From: Chitinophagales bacterium
Lineage (GTDB): Bacteria > Bacteroidota > Bacteroidia > Chitinophagales > JADIYW01
Reading direction: 5' to 3'
Length of the DNA stretch: 64,000 nt
Assembly: GCA_023957245.1 (NCBI GenBank)
Contig: JAMLHJ010000008.1
Coordinates: 124,001 to 188,000, forward strand
How positions within the stretch are numbered: position 1 is the first letter of the stretch; each line of letters opens with the position of its first letter. Under the pieces are notes generated by a model that ran no database searches, was not told the DNA's origin, and worked only from the letters and a program-made list of their open reading frames with translations. Position numbers and translations under genes: made by a program. This document shows, piece after piece, positions 49,201-57,350 of this stretch.

Positions 49201-50587
49201 TAGTTCATTTATAAAAGATGCTATAAAAGATATTATCCTTCCTAATTTTCAAGGTTGTGATAGTACTGTCAGATATACCATTAAGTATATTCCTACGATA
49301 AGAACGCAAAAAGATACTGCAATTTGTGAAGGACAGACATTTGCATTCGGATCTCAAAATATCACTTCTGCAGGAACATATACTGAAATATTTAATGCGG
49401 CAACTGGCTGTGATTCTATTGTAACATTAAATCTGTCAATAATTTCAATTCAAATTGGAATTGACCAATCTGAAATCTGTGAATACCAAACAGCAAAATT
49501 ATCCATTAAGAACAGTTCGCCTACACAAATAGCATGGTTTCGAGATGCTAATGATTTAAATAAAGCTACTCCAACAATAAATGTTCAAACAGCTGGAAAT
49601 TATTATGCAGTAGCTGGACAAGGAACAGGATGCCGTGATACTTCCAATACTATCACTCTCAATATCAAACCTACACCTATAATAAATTTAGGAACAGACC
49701 AATTGATATGCCAAGGAGATTCTATTCTCTTTGATGGCAGCTATCCAAATGCCAATTCTAGTTATATCTGGAATAACGGCCTACAAACAGCTTCTATCTA
49801 TGCTAAAGATTCTGGAATATATGCAGTAACAGTCAATTTGAATGGCTGTTTATATACAGATTCTATACAATTAACTGTTCAAGCTCTTCCAATTGTAGAT
49901 TTAGGTGCTGATTTTAGTGCATGTATAGATAGCATTGCTATTCTTTCCAATAACAATGAACCAGGAAAATACAAATGGAATGACGGCAGCACTTCTACTT
50001 CATTAAATGTGACCACAAATGGTATATATACATTGGAAGTCACTCAAGGAAAGTGTAAAAATTCAGATTCTATTCAAGTGACCTTTGAATTAGTTCCTCC
50101 TATAATTGATTTAGGTATAGATACTTCTTTCTGTGTCAATAAATTTGTAACAATTGGTAGTGAGGTGAGCAACGCATTAAACTATGAATGGAACACTGGT
50201 GCTTCTACCTCATATATTGACGCTAAAGAAGCAGGTGTCTATACACTAAAAGTCAGTAATCAATGTGGATTTTCAATTGACTCTATCCAGATTACTCAGG
50301 AAAATTGTGAATGTGGAGTTTTTGTACCTAAAGCGTTTTCTCCTAATAATTCAAGTAATAACAACTTAAAACCTATTGTTACTTGCCTCCTATCTGATTA
50401 TTACTTCGCTGTATATAATCGTTGGGGTGAAAAATTATTTGAGAGTACCACTATTGGAGAAAGTTGGGATGGAACTAAAAATGGAAAAGAACAACCATTG
50501 GATGGATATACTTTCTATGTCAAATATAGATTGGATCAAGAAGAGCAATACCAAGAACTGACTGGAGTAGCTGTTTTAATAAGATAA
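43298..50587 (+). CDS. Giant surface protein with T9SS gliding-type C-terminal domain (SprB-like)
   Basis: A 2429-residue secreted protein: signal peptide (to about residue 20), three W-rich modules near residues 22, 423 and 808 that each begin YYWxxxxG...W..xxNW and are followed by long beta-helix-like, Asn/Ser-rich repeats, SprB-like repeats at about 1262-1408, six A and five B repeats at about 1489-2048, Ig/PKD-like domains (about 2049-2338; LGxDxxxC) and a type B C-terminal domain at 2339-2429 (CGVFVPKAFSPNN, VYNRWGEKLFES, GxWDG). The CTD directs export by the T9SS, probably with attachment at the cell surface. It is likely an adhesin for gliding or attachment. Confidence 0.9.
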   Translation: MLKRLFTTVILLLILFPLKSANYYWIGGDGTPGGTYANPKNGSWSILSNWRDSTIGGNIPSSVPSTKDDVYINIPSAAVTINIPSSEIFSKNFTFNGNGKVSFDLPSNTTINCNGSFTWNGSGELIMGANSNINIKESITIGAAANINVSPLNSFINLIGDGGNYNINTNNALLNVYNFNINSLKPSTNYTFTSPLNTSRLVINAGVIDFGNFNYSLSFFLCDNTSPRVLNLNSSKFDISNSFRVGGNGLVVNSGSSEIILNNNSSFIFNSTSPLKFNKVTTKNNIPTATAATINSLTTPGLLEFQVVNIFHPLKVIARGISIDTVIFNGNTSLSLPSKDIVPSNNFNKINKAIISSSGCSLPLLENLGVGVVDLRLGGNLTTTALATKNIHVTTGSLTVNTWSDIADNLNISGTSSSTPNNFYWTNSSGNMKWSDKNNWRLGSCSGTIPSCPPSFNDNVIIDGCGPGIDRINMDVEGSVNNITWTTNVANGQTILIGSEDLNVYGNFDIQKNGLIITHTKNINFNGKNNSISSGTTNISSNIIINSSGIFNINNDLKTKGNFVHKFGTLITNNFNINCLSFTSGDPDNFYFVSQSCKPARTLDLGSSTITMSAGGNSNPLLIYAGNLTLPANTSTFLLTGSGNSNDILTASIYSTCQTKNLAWNNIFFTGNGDFTQYLDVNQTIATRNTFKNIRFSSNGKTSSYLSYDTLFIRSGKTYTFNSAAAAVQHIINSTIEIEGSTACDALTFIQGTTFPINLRKTSGTLQFNNVILRNVTGTGGATFNAIQSVNAGNVTNFNFSSSIPNSDYYWNNSAGGDWNDCNNWSIGSPSGPNPTVLPSPVSNVHFSIPINGTIKVSSTSFCKNMTWTLPSGNAIFSGDKPIYVFGSMNLESSARLNWQYNGYLYFISDVPNNDIQLNGQILNNNIYFVGNGEYNLKSPLILGKGATASDYFNVYIESGTFNTSNFNIQAGSFISTTDYIRNINLGSSTITTLLNGVTINGTNLNLNSGTSTFVCNSTFTIQNKGLNFYNILFNGSGAKDMLNYSSTNPAAPLPFYNNVTFLNNGSISGNHVYDSLEFSTGKTYKIASNSVQKIIKTLIASGTPCEFTTIQGTISGQTAGFFKTTGNDIHLYQVYLVDIAGLKTNPNDGSSSTASYFASGNSTSNGNTPGWTIGESPDFQFGFGGGRIDSLKCTDFPYTISTSTFYKPKSYLWSDGSTASTFVANQPGKYSLTAFYENNCKYTDSIYLFLDDKVDFIFNSKNPTCYNSTNGVIEVIPNDSQTHTYIWKNLADTTAKISNLVSGTYSVTVNKGICTKDDSIKIFKDTIKVTLSPTDPGCLNNDGQIQSNSIYTQGNVIYSWTPASAGNTALITGLSGGDYILQITDDSLCTAIDSTHLTFIPLPTVSFNPIPDFCENNNTPINLSNFASPAGGRFFGNGITSTSFTPSIAGEGTHLLSYEISDTNNCKDTASVNVLINDTSIVQISATICALDSFQVGNQFYNKDGTYSNILSKSNGCDSLVILQLLTIPLPDTTIANPTDCEGNTITLPDGSSFVSDTSHSITFKNFVNCDSTVKYILSFIPKIRMTVQREICDGDIFSFGSANLTVSGTYIDTFPSSVNCDSIVTLQLIVHPLSPITSIAVQGCEGKTVTLPDGFAMTLDGFHDIILPDIHSCDSTIRYNVQFVKTIQVAISDTICDNQTYILGSQTLQSSGIYTETFLSSAGCDSIVTLTLTVYPTYPLKTYLFEPCEGDSLTLPDGAIVYSNVKQTFNLQAFYGCDSIVQYDIRFKPILKETISPIICANEYFNLNGQMLNLSGTYKDTILSSINCDSIITVQLTVVPLPDTTILDILRCNGDSFTYPDNSTTSISQSKDFKYLTANNCDSIVRYKVLFLDKILNTVFDTICANQTYSFGGNNFNTTGTYIDTFQASIGCDSIVTLQLQVNPLPPIFAINLTPCEGDTVVLPDNSSFIKDAIKDIILPNFQGCDSTVRYTIKYIPTIRTQKDTAICEGQTFAFGSQNITSAGTYTEIFNAATGCDSIVTLNLSIISIQIGIDQSEICEYQTAKLSIKNSSPTQIAWFRDANDLNKATPTINVQTAGNYYAVAGQGTGCRDTSNTITLNIKPTPIINLGTDQLICQGDSILFDGSYPNANSSYIWNNGLQTASIYAKDSGIYAVTVNLNGCLYTDSIQLTVQALPIVDLGADFSACIDSIAILSNNNEPGKYKWNDGSTSTSLNVTTNGIYTLEVTQGKCKNSDSIQVTFELVPPIIDLGIDTSFCVNKFVTIGSEVSNALNYEWNTGASTSYIDAKEAGVYTLKVSNQCGFSIDSIQITQENCECGVFVPKAFSPNNSSNNNLKPIVTCLLSDYYFAVYNRWGEKLFESTTIGESWDGTKNGKEQPLDGYTFYVKYRLDQEEQYQELTGVAVLIR
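47761..49440 (+). repeat. Alternating A/B protein repeats (6 A, 5 B) in the giant surface protein
   Basis: The A unit has the core ICxxxxFxFG...SGTYxDTF...GCDSIVTLQL and the B unit CEGxxxTLPDG...CDSTVRYxIxF. They alternate strictly A1 B1 to A5 B5 then A6, in total about 560 residues, roughly 51 residues per unit. Each unit has two cysteines, one at the start and one in CDS, suggesting an intra-unit disulfide. The repeats are diverged at DNA level, so they are old rather than freshly amplified. Confidence 0.85.
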
Positions 50588-50610
50588 ATCAATAGGCTGA
50601 AAATAAAATA

Positions 50611-50643
50611 AGGGGCACTCATTTAACTTTGAATGCCCCTTTT
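50611..50643. terminator. Bidirectional terminator between the giant adhesin and the zinc peptidase gene
   Basis: AGGGGCA (50611-50617) pairs with TGCCCCT (50634-50640); a further TCA/TGA pairing follows after one mismatch. A-rich sequence lies 5' and a T-run 3', so it can work on both strands, and it lies between convergent genes. Confidence 0.8.
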
Positions 50644-50662
50644 CTTATTAAATCTGAAATTC

Positions 50663-51337
50663 TTAATCTCTCCTATTGTTCAAGATACTGATATAGTATA
50701 GCAATTGAGCTAAAGATGCTAATGCTGCAACAACATAAGTCATAGCTGCCCATTTCAAAGCATTTTTAGCTTTATCATGTTCTAATCTATTCAATATACC
50801 AGCACCGTCCAACCATTTTAAAGCACGATTGGAGGCATCAAACTCGACTGGAAGAGTTACAAATGAAAAGATAGTCGTCAACGCAAACATTGCAATACCA
50901 GCTATTAATATCATTGCATTTCCTGAAGAATAATATAAAAATATACCTCCCATAATCAACCAAGGCATCAATTTAGATGAAACACTCAGAGCTGGAACCA
51001 TTTTCGACCTAAAGCCCAACCAAGTATATGCATGAGCATGTTGAACAGCATGTCCACATTCGTGAGCAGCTACAGCTGCAGCCGCTACTGTATTTTGAGC
51101 ATATACCCAATCACTTAGATTGACAGTTTTATTTGCTGGATTATAATGGTCTGTCAATGCTCCAGGTGTAGAAATTACTTTTACATCATTGATACCATTA
51201 TCTCTCAACATTTTTTCAGCTATTTGAGCACCTGTCATTCCAATAGGAATTTGAGAGTACTCCTTAAACTTACTCTTCAATCTAGCACTCACTATCATGC
51301 TGAGTACTGTAAAAACGATAATAATTAAATAGAACAT
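50663..51337 (-). CDS. Membrane zinc metallopeptidase (YugP family)
   Basis: A 224-residue protein with an N-terminal membrane segment, a gluzincin-like HECGHAVQH motif (the HExxH-type zinc site), and three or four hydrophobic segments behind it, including WLIMGGIFLYY and the final VVAALASLAQLLYY. It fits the Zn_peptidase_2/YugP family of predicted metallopeptidases with unknown targets; DAxxxALxxL (DASNRALKWL) is the usual third-ligand region. It heads the strand after the DUF4286 gene, 13 bases apart. Confidence 0.85.
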   Translation of the reverse strand: MFYLIIIVFTVLSMIVSARLKSKFKEYSQIPIGMTGAQIAEKMLRDNGINDVKVISTPGALTDHYNPANKTVNLSDWVYAQNTVAAAAVAAHECGHAVQHAHAYTWLGFRSKMVPALSVSSKLMPWLIMGGIFLYYSSGNAMILIAGIAMFALTTIFSFVTLPVEFDASNRALKWLDGAGILNRLEHDKAKNALKWAAMTYVVAALASLAQLLYYISILNNRRD

Positions 51338-51350
51338 AATTGTTGTTGTT

Positions 51351-51653
51351 TTAAATTTTTTCTAAAATACTGCAAAAATATAACACTTTTTCCCCATACA
51401 TTTTGAAAAGCTCTCCTTTCAATTTGCTATCTATTGTCATCAAATGCTGATTATAAGTTGCCATATCTTTTAAGAAATATTGCAAGGTAATAGTCATCGC
51501 TTCAGATTCATCAACATTCAAAAGTTTAAATAGCTTATAATCCATCAATTTTTCATCAAAATTCAATGATGGAATATGCTCCTGTTGAATAAAAGATTTA
51601 AAAGCTTCTACCACTTCCAATTCTACGTTAAAGGTTATATTATACAGAATCAT
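51351..51653 (-). CDS. DUF4286 family protein
   Basis: A 100-residue protein with the start MILYNITFNVE, a central FKSFIQQEHIPS and the closing FKMYGEKVLYFCSILEKI. It fits the small DUF4286 family of Bacteroidota, alpha/beta proteins of the ferredoxin-like type as far as one can guess. Function is unknown. It lies between the TPR protein gene (35 bases) and the zinc peptidase gene, all on the minus strand. Confidence 0.7.
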   Translation of the reverse strand: MILYNITFNVELEVVEAFKSFIQQEHIPSLNFDEKLMDYKLFKLLNVDESEAMTITLQYFLKDMATYNQHLMTIDSKLKGELFKMYGEKVLYFCSILEKI

Positions 51654-51688
51654 CCAAGCAAAAATAATGCTGTTTTTTAGTATTTGTA

Positions 51689-53521
51689 TTATAGCTTATC
51701 TCCTCTTAAGAATCTATAACGTTTTCTTGCATCAATCACAAAAATACTATCAGGATAGTCCAATAATATTTTCTCATAATAGTTCATTGCCTTTTCAGGA
51801 ATATTCAATTGATAATCATACAATTCAGCCAATTGGAACAAAGCGTCATCCGCAAGAATACTTGTCGGAAAATGTTCAACAATATGAAATAGATTCTTTT
51901 CTTTAGATTCCAAATCTTGAAGCTTTTCACTGATTTTAGCCTTCATAAAATAAATATCATCTTCCAATGGGTGCCCTGAATAATTGAGCAACATTAAATC
52001 CGCAATCTTATTTGCTTGTTCCAACTTATTCTGGAAAAACAATAAATCCATCTCTGAATAAGATTTCATAGCAGCCTTATCTTCTTCATAATCCTGATTA
52101 TAATTATCAGAAATAAATGAAGCCAATTCTATTGCATCATTACTTATCAATTCAAATGTATTGCCTTTAATGACCTTTAATTGTGTCAATGCCCAATCAA
52201 AATCTCCTTTAAAATAAGACAATCTGGCATTTCTATACTTTGCCTCTTCTCCAATTGGTGTGCCTTTAAAATCTTTTGCAACTTGAGTATAAAGCAAAAT
52301 GGACTCCCATGGTTCATTATTCATTATATAATAATCTCCTAAATCCATTTTTGCAGTGGCAATCAAATCTTTATGGATATCCTTTTCATTGATTAACTTA
52401 GATAAAATTGCAATAGCAGAATCAGTATTATAGAAATATCTCGCTTCCAAATCTGCCAAATCTATCTTAGCCATTGCAATTTGTGAAGGCTGAATACGAC
52501 CATTAATCAGACGCAAATAGCTATCTTTTAATTGGAGTAAATCTTCTTGAGTATAATTCTTTTTTTGAAGAATAATTGATTTTTGAGTAGAAATATATTC
52601 TAAATTGGCAATAGAAAAGTAAGGATTATTCTCTCCTTTCTCAATAAGATATTTATACGCTTTTAATGCCGTTTTAAAATCCTTTTCCCTAAATGCTAAT
52701 CTTGCAATTTCAAGCATTTGCTCCTCATTTCCTTTCTTCAACAAGTCCAACGAACGTATCTGGCTATATGCAGAAGCATAATCTTCTTGCTTTTTATAGA
52801 GCCAAGTCAACATTTCTAATGCCGCCAAATCTTCTTTATTCCTACCAATTGCAGCCAGCAATTGTGCTTCTAATATATCTGCCTTCTTCTTATCTTCTAC
52901 TTCTGTGTCAAGCAAATTAATAATTGCATATAGATCATTGGGATGTCCAGATAAATACTGAACAAAAGAAGATACCATCGCTTCAAAATCTCCCATTTTA
53001 CCTTCAATATAGGCTAGCTCTAAAGTATATATTTCAGGTTTTTTAAACACCTCTTGTCCTCTAAGGTACAACTGTTTTGTCCAATCAAACTTTTTAGCAT
53101 CTATAAGAAATAGGGCTATTTGTTGAATTTGATAACTATTGTTTTTTACTGCTTGAAGTGATTTTGAGAGTTGCTTCTGAGCACCTTTTTCATTTCCAAT
53201 CCGTTCATAAAATAATGCTAATTGGAAAAGGAATAAAGGTTGTTCTCCTGAAACTAGATATGCTTTATTAATTAAATTCTCTTCTCCTTTTTCATCTTTT
53301 AATGCTTTTAGAGATTCGATATAGCTATCATAAATATCAAAAAACGTCTCCGAATTCCCACTCAGCTTCTTAAATAAATCAATCGCTTTTTCATATTCAC
53401 CTTGCTCATAGAACTGCATAGCAATCGCCATATCATCTTTGCTTTCTTGAGCAGATAATAAAGTATTAAAGCTGCTGATACAGCATAAAATGAGAATGAA
53501 ACATCTTTTGAACAGATTCAT
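51689..53521 (-). CDS. Tetratricopeptide repeat protein, secreted
   Basis: A 610-residue protein with a signal peptide (cleavage near LLSAQ) and TPR units over almost all its length, beginning with AMQFYEQGEYEKAIDLFKKL and closing with AMNYYEKILLDYPDSIFVIDARKRYRFLRGD. The TPR array should mediate protein contacts in the periplasm. The end segment with LADDALFQLAELYD resembles YbgF/BamD-type outer-membrane assembly proteins. The partner is not known; it is flanked by the DUF4286 gene and by tolC. Confidence 0.8.
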   Translation of the reverse strand: MNLFKRCFILILCCISSFNTLLSAQESKDDMAIAMQFYEQGEYEKAIDLFKKLSGNSETFFDIYDSYIESLKALKDEKGEENLINKAYLVSGEQPLFLFQLALFYERIGNEKGAQKQLSKSLQAVKNNSYQIQQIALFLIDAKKFDWTKQLYLRGQEVFKKPEIYTLELAYIEGKMGDFEAMVSSFVQYLSGHPNDLYAIINLLDTEVEDKKKADILEAQLLAAIGRNKEDLAALEMLTWLYKKQEDYASAYSQIRSLDLLKKGNEEQMLEIARLAFREKDFKTALKAYKYLIEKGENNPYFSIANLEYISTQKSIILQKKNYTQEDLLQLKDSYLRLINGRIQPSQIAMAKIDLADLEARYFYNTDSAIAILSKLINEKDIHKDLIATAKMDLGDYYIMNNEPWESILLYTQVAKDFKGTPIGEEAKYRNARLSYFKGDFDWALTQLKVIKGNTFELISNDAIELASFISDNYNQDYEEDKAAMKSYSEMDLLFFQNKLEQANKIADLMLLNYSGHPLEDDIYFMKAKISEKLQDLESKEKNLFHIVEHFPTSILADDALFQLAELYDYQLNIPEKAMNYYEKILLDYPDSIFVIDARKRYRFLRGDKL

Positions 53522-53605
53522 ATTCCTAATATAATGCTATCCAATTACTAAAAGTATTTCTACTCAATAATAATATCTAATAGTATGTCCCTATTGTGGA
53601 ATCAA

Positions 53606-54943
53606 CTAATTATTGCCCATTGCTTTATTGATATCCGTTTTGGCAATCAATACTTTATATGTTGCATTGACTAATGTAGCTTGAGTAGTATAAAGTTGTT
53701 GCTCAGCATTTGTCAATTCCAAACTTGAACCTACGCCTTCTTTATATTTGATTTGAGCTACCTTATAAATTTTTTCTGCAAGGATTAAATTTCTATTGGT
53801 ATTATTGTACTCATTCACAGCATTGCTATAATCCAATCTTGCTTTCTGATAAGATAGTTTAAAACTTTCCATCAATTGATCTCTACCTATACGGATTCTT
53901 TGCAAATCCTGTTTTGCACTGTTCACCTTAGATCTTCTACCGAAACTATCCCAAATCGGAACGTTCAATTGCACACCGAAATATCTTACATTAAACCAAG
54001 GATAATCATCTCCAAACTTAAAAAAGGAAAATTTCTCTCTTTGTGCAGATGATGCCAAAGAGCCAAAAGCTGTCAATGACGGCAAATTGCTATACTTCAA
54101 TCTTTTAATATTAGTCAGATTGACTTGTTCTCTTAAATTCATTAAATGTAATTCACTCCTATTCTCAAAGCCCACAGTTTCAGGTAGTGCTACAACGTTA
54201 GAATCTACAAAATCAGAAAGTTGCTGTACCAATTGAATTTCTTTTTCAACAGGATATCCCATTTGAAATTTCAATACAACTTCTGTTAATTTGACATTAT
54301 TCTCCAATGAATTGACCTGAGTTTTAAGATTGGCAAGAGATAAAGTCAAACGGTCAACATCAATTTCTTCTACTAAGCCATTATCATACAATGTCTTTGT
54401 GTCTTTATATAAAGCTTCAAGATTTTTAATGTTTTTGGATACTATTGCTACACTTTCACGAGCCAATAAGACATTATAGTACGACCTTGAAATCATATCT
54501 TTCAAATCTTCTACTTTGACCACCTTTTCTTGTTCTGTCATGTGAACAAAAATATCAGCAGCCTTCAATCCTACTAATATTACTCCGTTAAAAATTGTTT
54601 GAGATGCAGTAATATCTACATTGACATTCTCTGGCATACCAAATTGAATAATCTGACTCTCTGGCATACCAAATGTTCCAGCAGGAATAATTGTAGAATT
54701 AAGTTGACCATAGTGAACATATTTTAAATCTCCATTCACTTGAGGCAAAAGATAAGATAGAGACTCTTTTACTTTCAATTTGGCCTGATTCACTTCTACT
54801 TGCTTCAATGCAATATCCTTTGAGTTTTGAATAGCATAAGTTTTTGCATCTTCTAAAGTAAAAGAACTTAAATCTTGTGCATTCACCAAACTCCCACATG
54901 TTGCAACGACTATTACAACAAGACTCCTAACTATTTTTATCAT
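53606..54943 (-). CDS. TolC family outer membrane efflux protein
   Basis: A 445-residue protein with a signal peptide (to about residue 22) and the TolC repeat layout: DAKTYAIQNSKDIALKQVEVNQAKLKVKE near the N-terminus and a matching second half (NAVNEYNNTNRNLILAEKIYKVAQIKYKEGVGSSLELTNAEQQL). It forms an outer membrane channel for export with a membrane-fusion protein. No MFP or pump gene follows in the window; downstream is the TPR gene. It is translationally coupled to the tetR gene (ATGA). Confidence 0.88.
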   Translation of the reverse strand: MIKIVRSLVVIVVATCGSLVNAQDLSSFTLEDAKTYAIQNSKDIALKQVEVNQAKLKVKESLSYLLPQVNGDLKYVHYGQLNSTIIPAGTFGMPESQIIQFGMPENVNVDITASQTIFNGVILVGLKAADIFVHMTEQEKVVKVEDLKDMISRSYYNVLLARESVAIVSKNIKNLEALYKDTKTLYDNGLVEEIDVDRLTLSLANLKTQVNSLENNVKLTEVVLKFQMGYPVEKEIQLVQQLSDFVDSNVVALPETVGFENRSELHLMNLREQVNLTNIKRLKYSNLPSLTAFGSLASSAQREKFSFFKFGDDYPWFNVRYFGVQLNVPIWDSFGRRSKVNSAKQDLQRIRIGRDQLMESFKLSYQKARLDYSNAVNEYNNTNRNLILAEKIYKVAQIKYKEGVGSSLELTNAEQQLYTTQATLVNATYKVLIAKTDINKAMGNN

Positions 54944-55584
54944 AAACCGACTGTCAATTTTTTATTCACTTGTAATTCTAATTTCTCTATGCCTTGATGA
55001 GAACATATCGAATAAATATGCATCATCAAATGCTCTTTATAAACTGTATCCAATGCAATATTTGTTTTCAATACACTATGCTGTATCATAGCACTATCCA
55101 AAAGGCTAATATAAATATATGCCACTATATGCGATTGCAAGTTGGGACGATAATCCCCTGACAAAATCCCACATTTGATATTCTTTAACAAATATTGATG
55201 AATAACTTCCACCTTAAACTCATTAATCAACTCCCATGCATGAGGATAATACATCCGCAAATCTTGAATTGTGTTTTTAGAAAACACCTTAAAAACTTCC
55301 ACATTCAAAGCTCCTAGCTCCAACATCTCTGCAATAGGTTCAAGGCCTTTACTCGTTACTTGACCAATCTCTTCCTTTTTCTTATTCAATACATCTGCAA
55401 CACATGCATTGACAAGCTCTTCTTTAGATGAAAAATATTGATAAATAGTCTTCTTAGATATTCCCAATTCTTTAACAACTCTATCAACAGTAACAGACCT
55501 TATACCATTTCTGATAAAAAGCTGGGTAGCTACTTCTATTATATTTATTTCCGTTGGAGAAACAATTAAATCTTTATGTTGCAA
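54940..55584 (-). CDS. TetR/AcrR family transcriptional regulator
   Basis: A 214-residue regulator with an N-terminal TetR helix-turn-helix (IIEVATQLFIRNGIRSVTVDRVVKELGISKKTIYQYFSSKEELV) and an alpha-helical ligand domain. It starts with TTG at 55584: an in-frame TAA lies four codons upstream and no in-frame ATG exists at the N-terminal end. It probably represses itself and tolC, as in typical efflux operons. The gltA gene is divergent. Confidence 0.88.
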   Translation of the reverse strand: MQHKDLIVSPTEINIIEVATQLFIRNGIRSVTVDRVVKELGISKKTIYQYFSSKEELVNACVADVLNKKKEEIGQVTSKGLEPIAEMLELGALNVEVFKVFSKNTIQDLRMYYPHAWELINEFKVEVIHQYLLKNIKCGILSGDYRPNLQSHIVAYIYISLLDSAMIQHSVLKTNIALDTVYKEHLMMHIYSICSHQGIEKLELQVNKKLTVGL

Positions 55585-55607
55585 GACTGAGTTGTTTAAT
55601 AAGTATG

Positions 55608-55615
55608 CAAAAGTA
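55608..55615 (-). promoter_or_regulatory. -7 promoter element (TACTTTTG) of tetR-tolC
   Basis: On the minus strand TACTTTTG fits TAnnTTTG exactly, 23 bases before the TTG start at 55584. It supports TTG as the true start of the regulator. Confidence 0.5.
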
Positions 55616-55856
55616 AAAATTTCATTTGGAAACTTTCATCTATGCAATAGTTTTCTATGTGGATTTATGAACAAATTTACCTTATGTAAATATTTCTATT
55701 CAAAAATGTAAGAAAAAGAAGCTCATAATAGCAAAATAGCAAAAAGTCAGTTAACAAATTGTATAATTTACCGTTATAATCCTAAAGAGGGTAAATAAAA
55801 AATAAACTTTTGTTTAACTTAGCACATCTTTTGAAATAACGATAAATTCAATAAAA

Positions 55857-57113
55857 ATGTCTGAAAATATTGTAACTATACAACTCGACGGAAAAGAAAT
55901 TAATTTGCCTGTCATTATAGGAACTGAAAATGAAAAAGCTTTAGATATTGCTAAATTAAGAGCAGAATCTGGTTATATCACTTTAGATACTGGGTATAAA
56001 AATACTGGTGCTACAAGCAGTGCTATTACTTTTTTAAACGGAGAAGAAGGTATTTTACATTATCGTGGTTATGATATAGCTGATTTAGCTGAAAATGCAT
56101 CTTTCACTGAAGTTTCTTACCTATTATTATATGGTGAATTACCCTCTGCTGCTCAATTAGCAGAGTTTGAAGCATCTCTATCTGCAAAAAGTAATCTTCC
56201 TAATGGTTTTGCTGATTTACAAAAAGCATTCCCTTCTGAAGGTCATCCAATGTCACAATTGGCAGCAGGAATATGTCTGCTTTCTAACTATTACAAAGGA
56301 AATATTTCAGCTCCTTCTGATGAAAACATTCACACTATCATAGGCGCATTTGCTCCAGTAGCTGCTAATATTCAAAGAAATTTCTTAAATAAAGAGTTTG
56401 TACCATCTCCTGGTAAAGGATTAGTTCATGACTTTTTGACTATGGCATTTGGCGAAGAGCCAGATGAAGTCATTGTAGATGCTATGGATAAATTATTAAT
56501 TCTTCATGCAGACCACGAACAAAACTGTTCAACTTCTACTGTAAGAATGGTAGGTTCATCTCATGCCAATGTTTTTGCATCTATCACAGGTGGTATCAAT
56601 GCATTATGGGGACCATTACACGGAGGAGCCAATCAAAGTGTACTAGAAATGTTGGAAGCTATCAAAGCTGATGGTGGAGATATTGACAAATATGTTGCAA
56701 AAGCTAAAGACAAAGACGATCCATTCAGATTGATGGGCTTTGGACACAGAGTATATAAAAACTTTGACCCTAGAGCTAAAATCATCAAAAAAGCTGCGGA
56801 TAATGTCTTGAATAAATTAGGAGTGAAAGATGAGACGCTCTCTATAGCTAAAAAGTTAGAAGAAATTGCATTGAGTGATCCATATTTTGTTGAACGTAAC
56901 CTATATCCTAACGTAGATTTCTATTCTGGAATTATTTATAAAGCAATAGGATTCCCAACAGAAATGTTTACTGTATTATTTGCATTGGGTCGTATCCCTG
57001 GTTGGGTTTCAAACTGGAAAGAAATGTTGGACAGAAAAGAACCTATCGGTCGTCCACGTCAAGTATATACAGGTGCTACGCTGAGAAAGTACGTTCCTAT
57101 ATCTGAAAGATAA
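55857..57113 (+). CDS. gltA: Citrate synthase
   Basis: A 418-residue citrate synthase condensing oxaloacetate and acetyl-CoA. Catalytic elements are LILHADHEQNCSTSTVRMVGSSHAN, GPLHGGANQ with one His, and MGFGHRVYKNFDPRA with the second His and Asp, all present. The N-terminal extension with TLDTGYKNTGATSSAITFLNGEEGILHYRGYDI marks the hexameric bacterial type. It is followed by a strong terminator. Confidence 0.96.
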   Translation: MSENIVTIQLDGKEINLPVIIGTENEKALDIAKLRAESGYITLDTGYKNTGATSSAITFLNGEEGILHYRGYDIADLAENASFTEVSYLLLYGELPSAAQLAEFEASLSAKSNLPNGFADLQKAFPSEGHPMSQLAAGICLLSNYYKGNISAPSDENIHTIIGAFAPVAANIQRNFLNKEFVPSPGKGLVHDFLTMAFGEEPDEVIVDAMDKLLILHADHEQNCSTSTVRMVGSSHANVFASITGGINALWGPLHGGANQSVLEMLEAIKADGGDIDKYVAKAKDKDDPFRLMGFGHRVYKNFDPRAKIIKKAADNVLNKLGVKDETLSIAKKLEEIALSDPYFVERNLYPNVDFYSGIIYKAIGFPTEMFTVLFALGRIPGWVSNWKEMLDRKEPIGRPRQVYTGATLRKYVPISER

Positions 57114-57133
57114 ACACTTATATAATTATACTT

Positions 57134-57161
57134 AAAGCCGGCTAATTTAGTCGGCTTTTTT
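57134..57161 (+). terminator. Rho-independent terminator of gltA
   Basis: AAAGCCG (57134-57140) pairs with CGGCTTT (57152-57158), with further pairs in between (GCTA with TAGT, one G.T), followed by a T-run. It lies 20 bases after the citrate synthase stop. Confidence 0.85.
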
Positions 57162-57350
57162 ATTGGAATAAAGTAAGAACTAAAATCCATAAAACAAGTT
57201 CAGTTTATAACAATCATAGTATAAACATGCTATATATTTCAATACAGATTGAATAATAAATGTAATACAATGAGCTTATCTCCTTTAGTTTAAAGAAGAA
57301 ATAAGAGAAAAATGAAGATTAAACCACCCCTTAATCTAGCTTATAAAGAC

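Noticed and set aside
43298-50587. Giant gene as a horizontally acquired island or polymorphic toxin
   Set aside because: Base composition looks like the neighbours and the C-terminus is a T9SS sorting domain, not a toxin. No mobile-element sequence flanks it.
57162-57350. Small gene between the citrate synthase terminator and the next terminator
   Set aside because: Only short random frames are present, without a plausible start or recognisable product.
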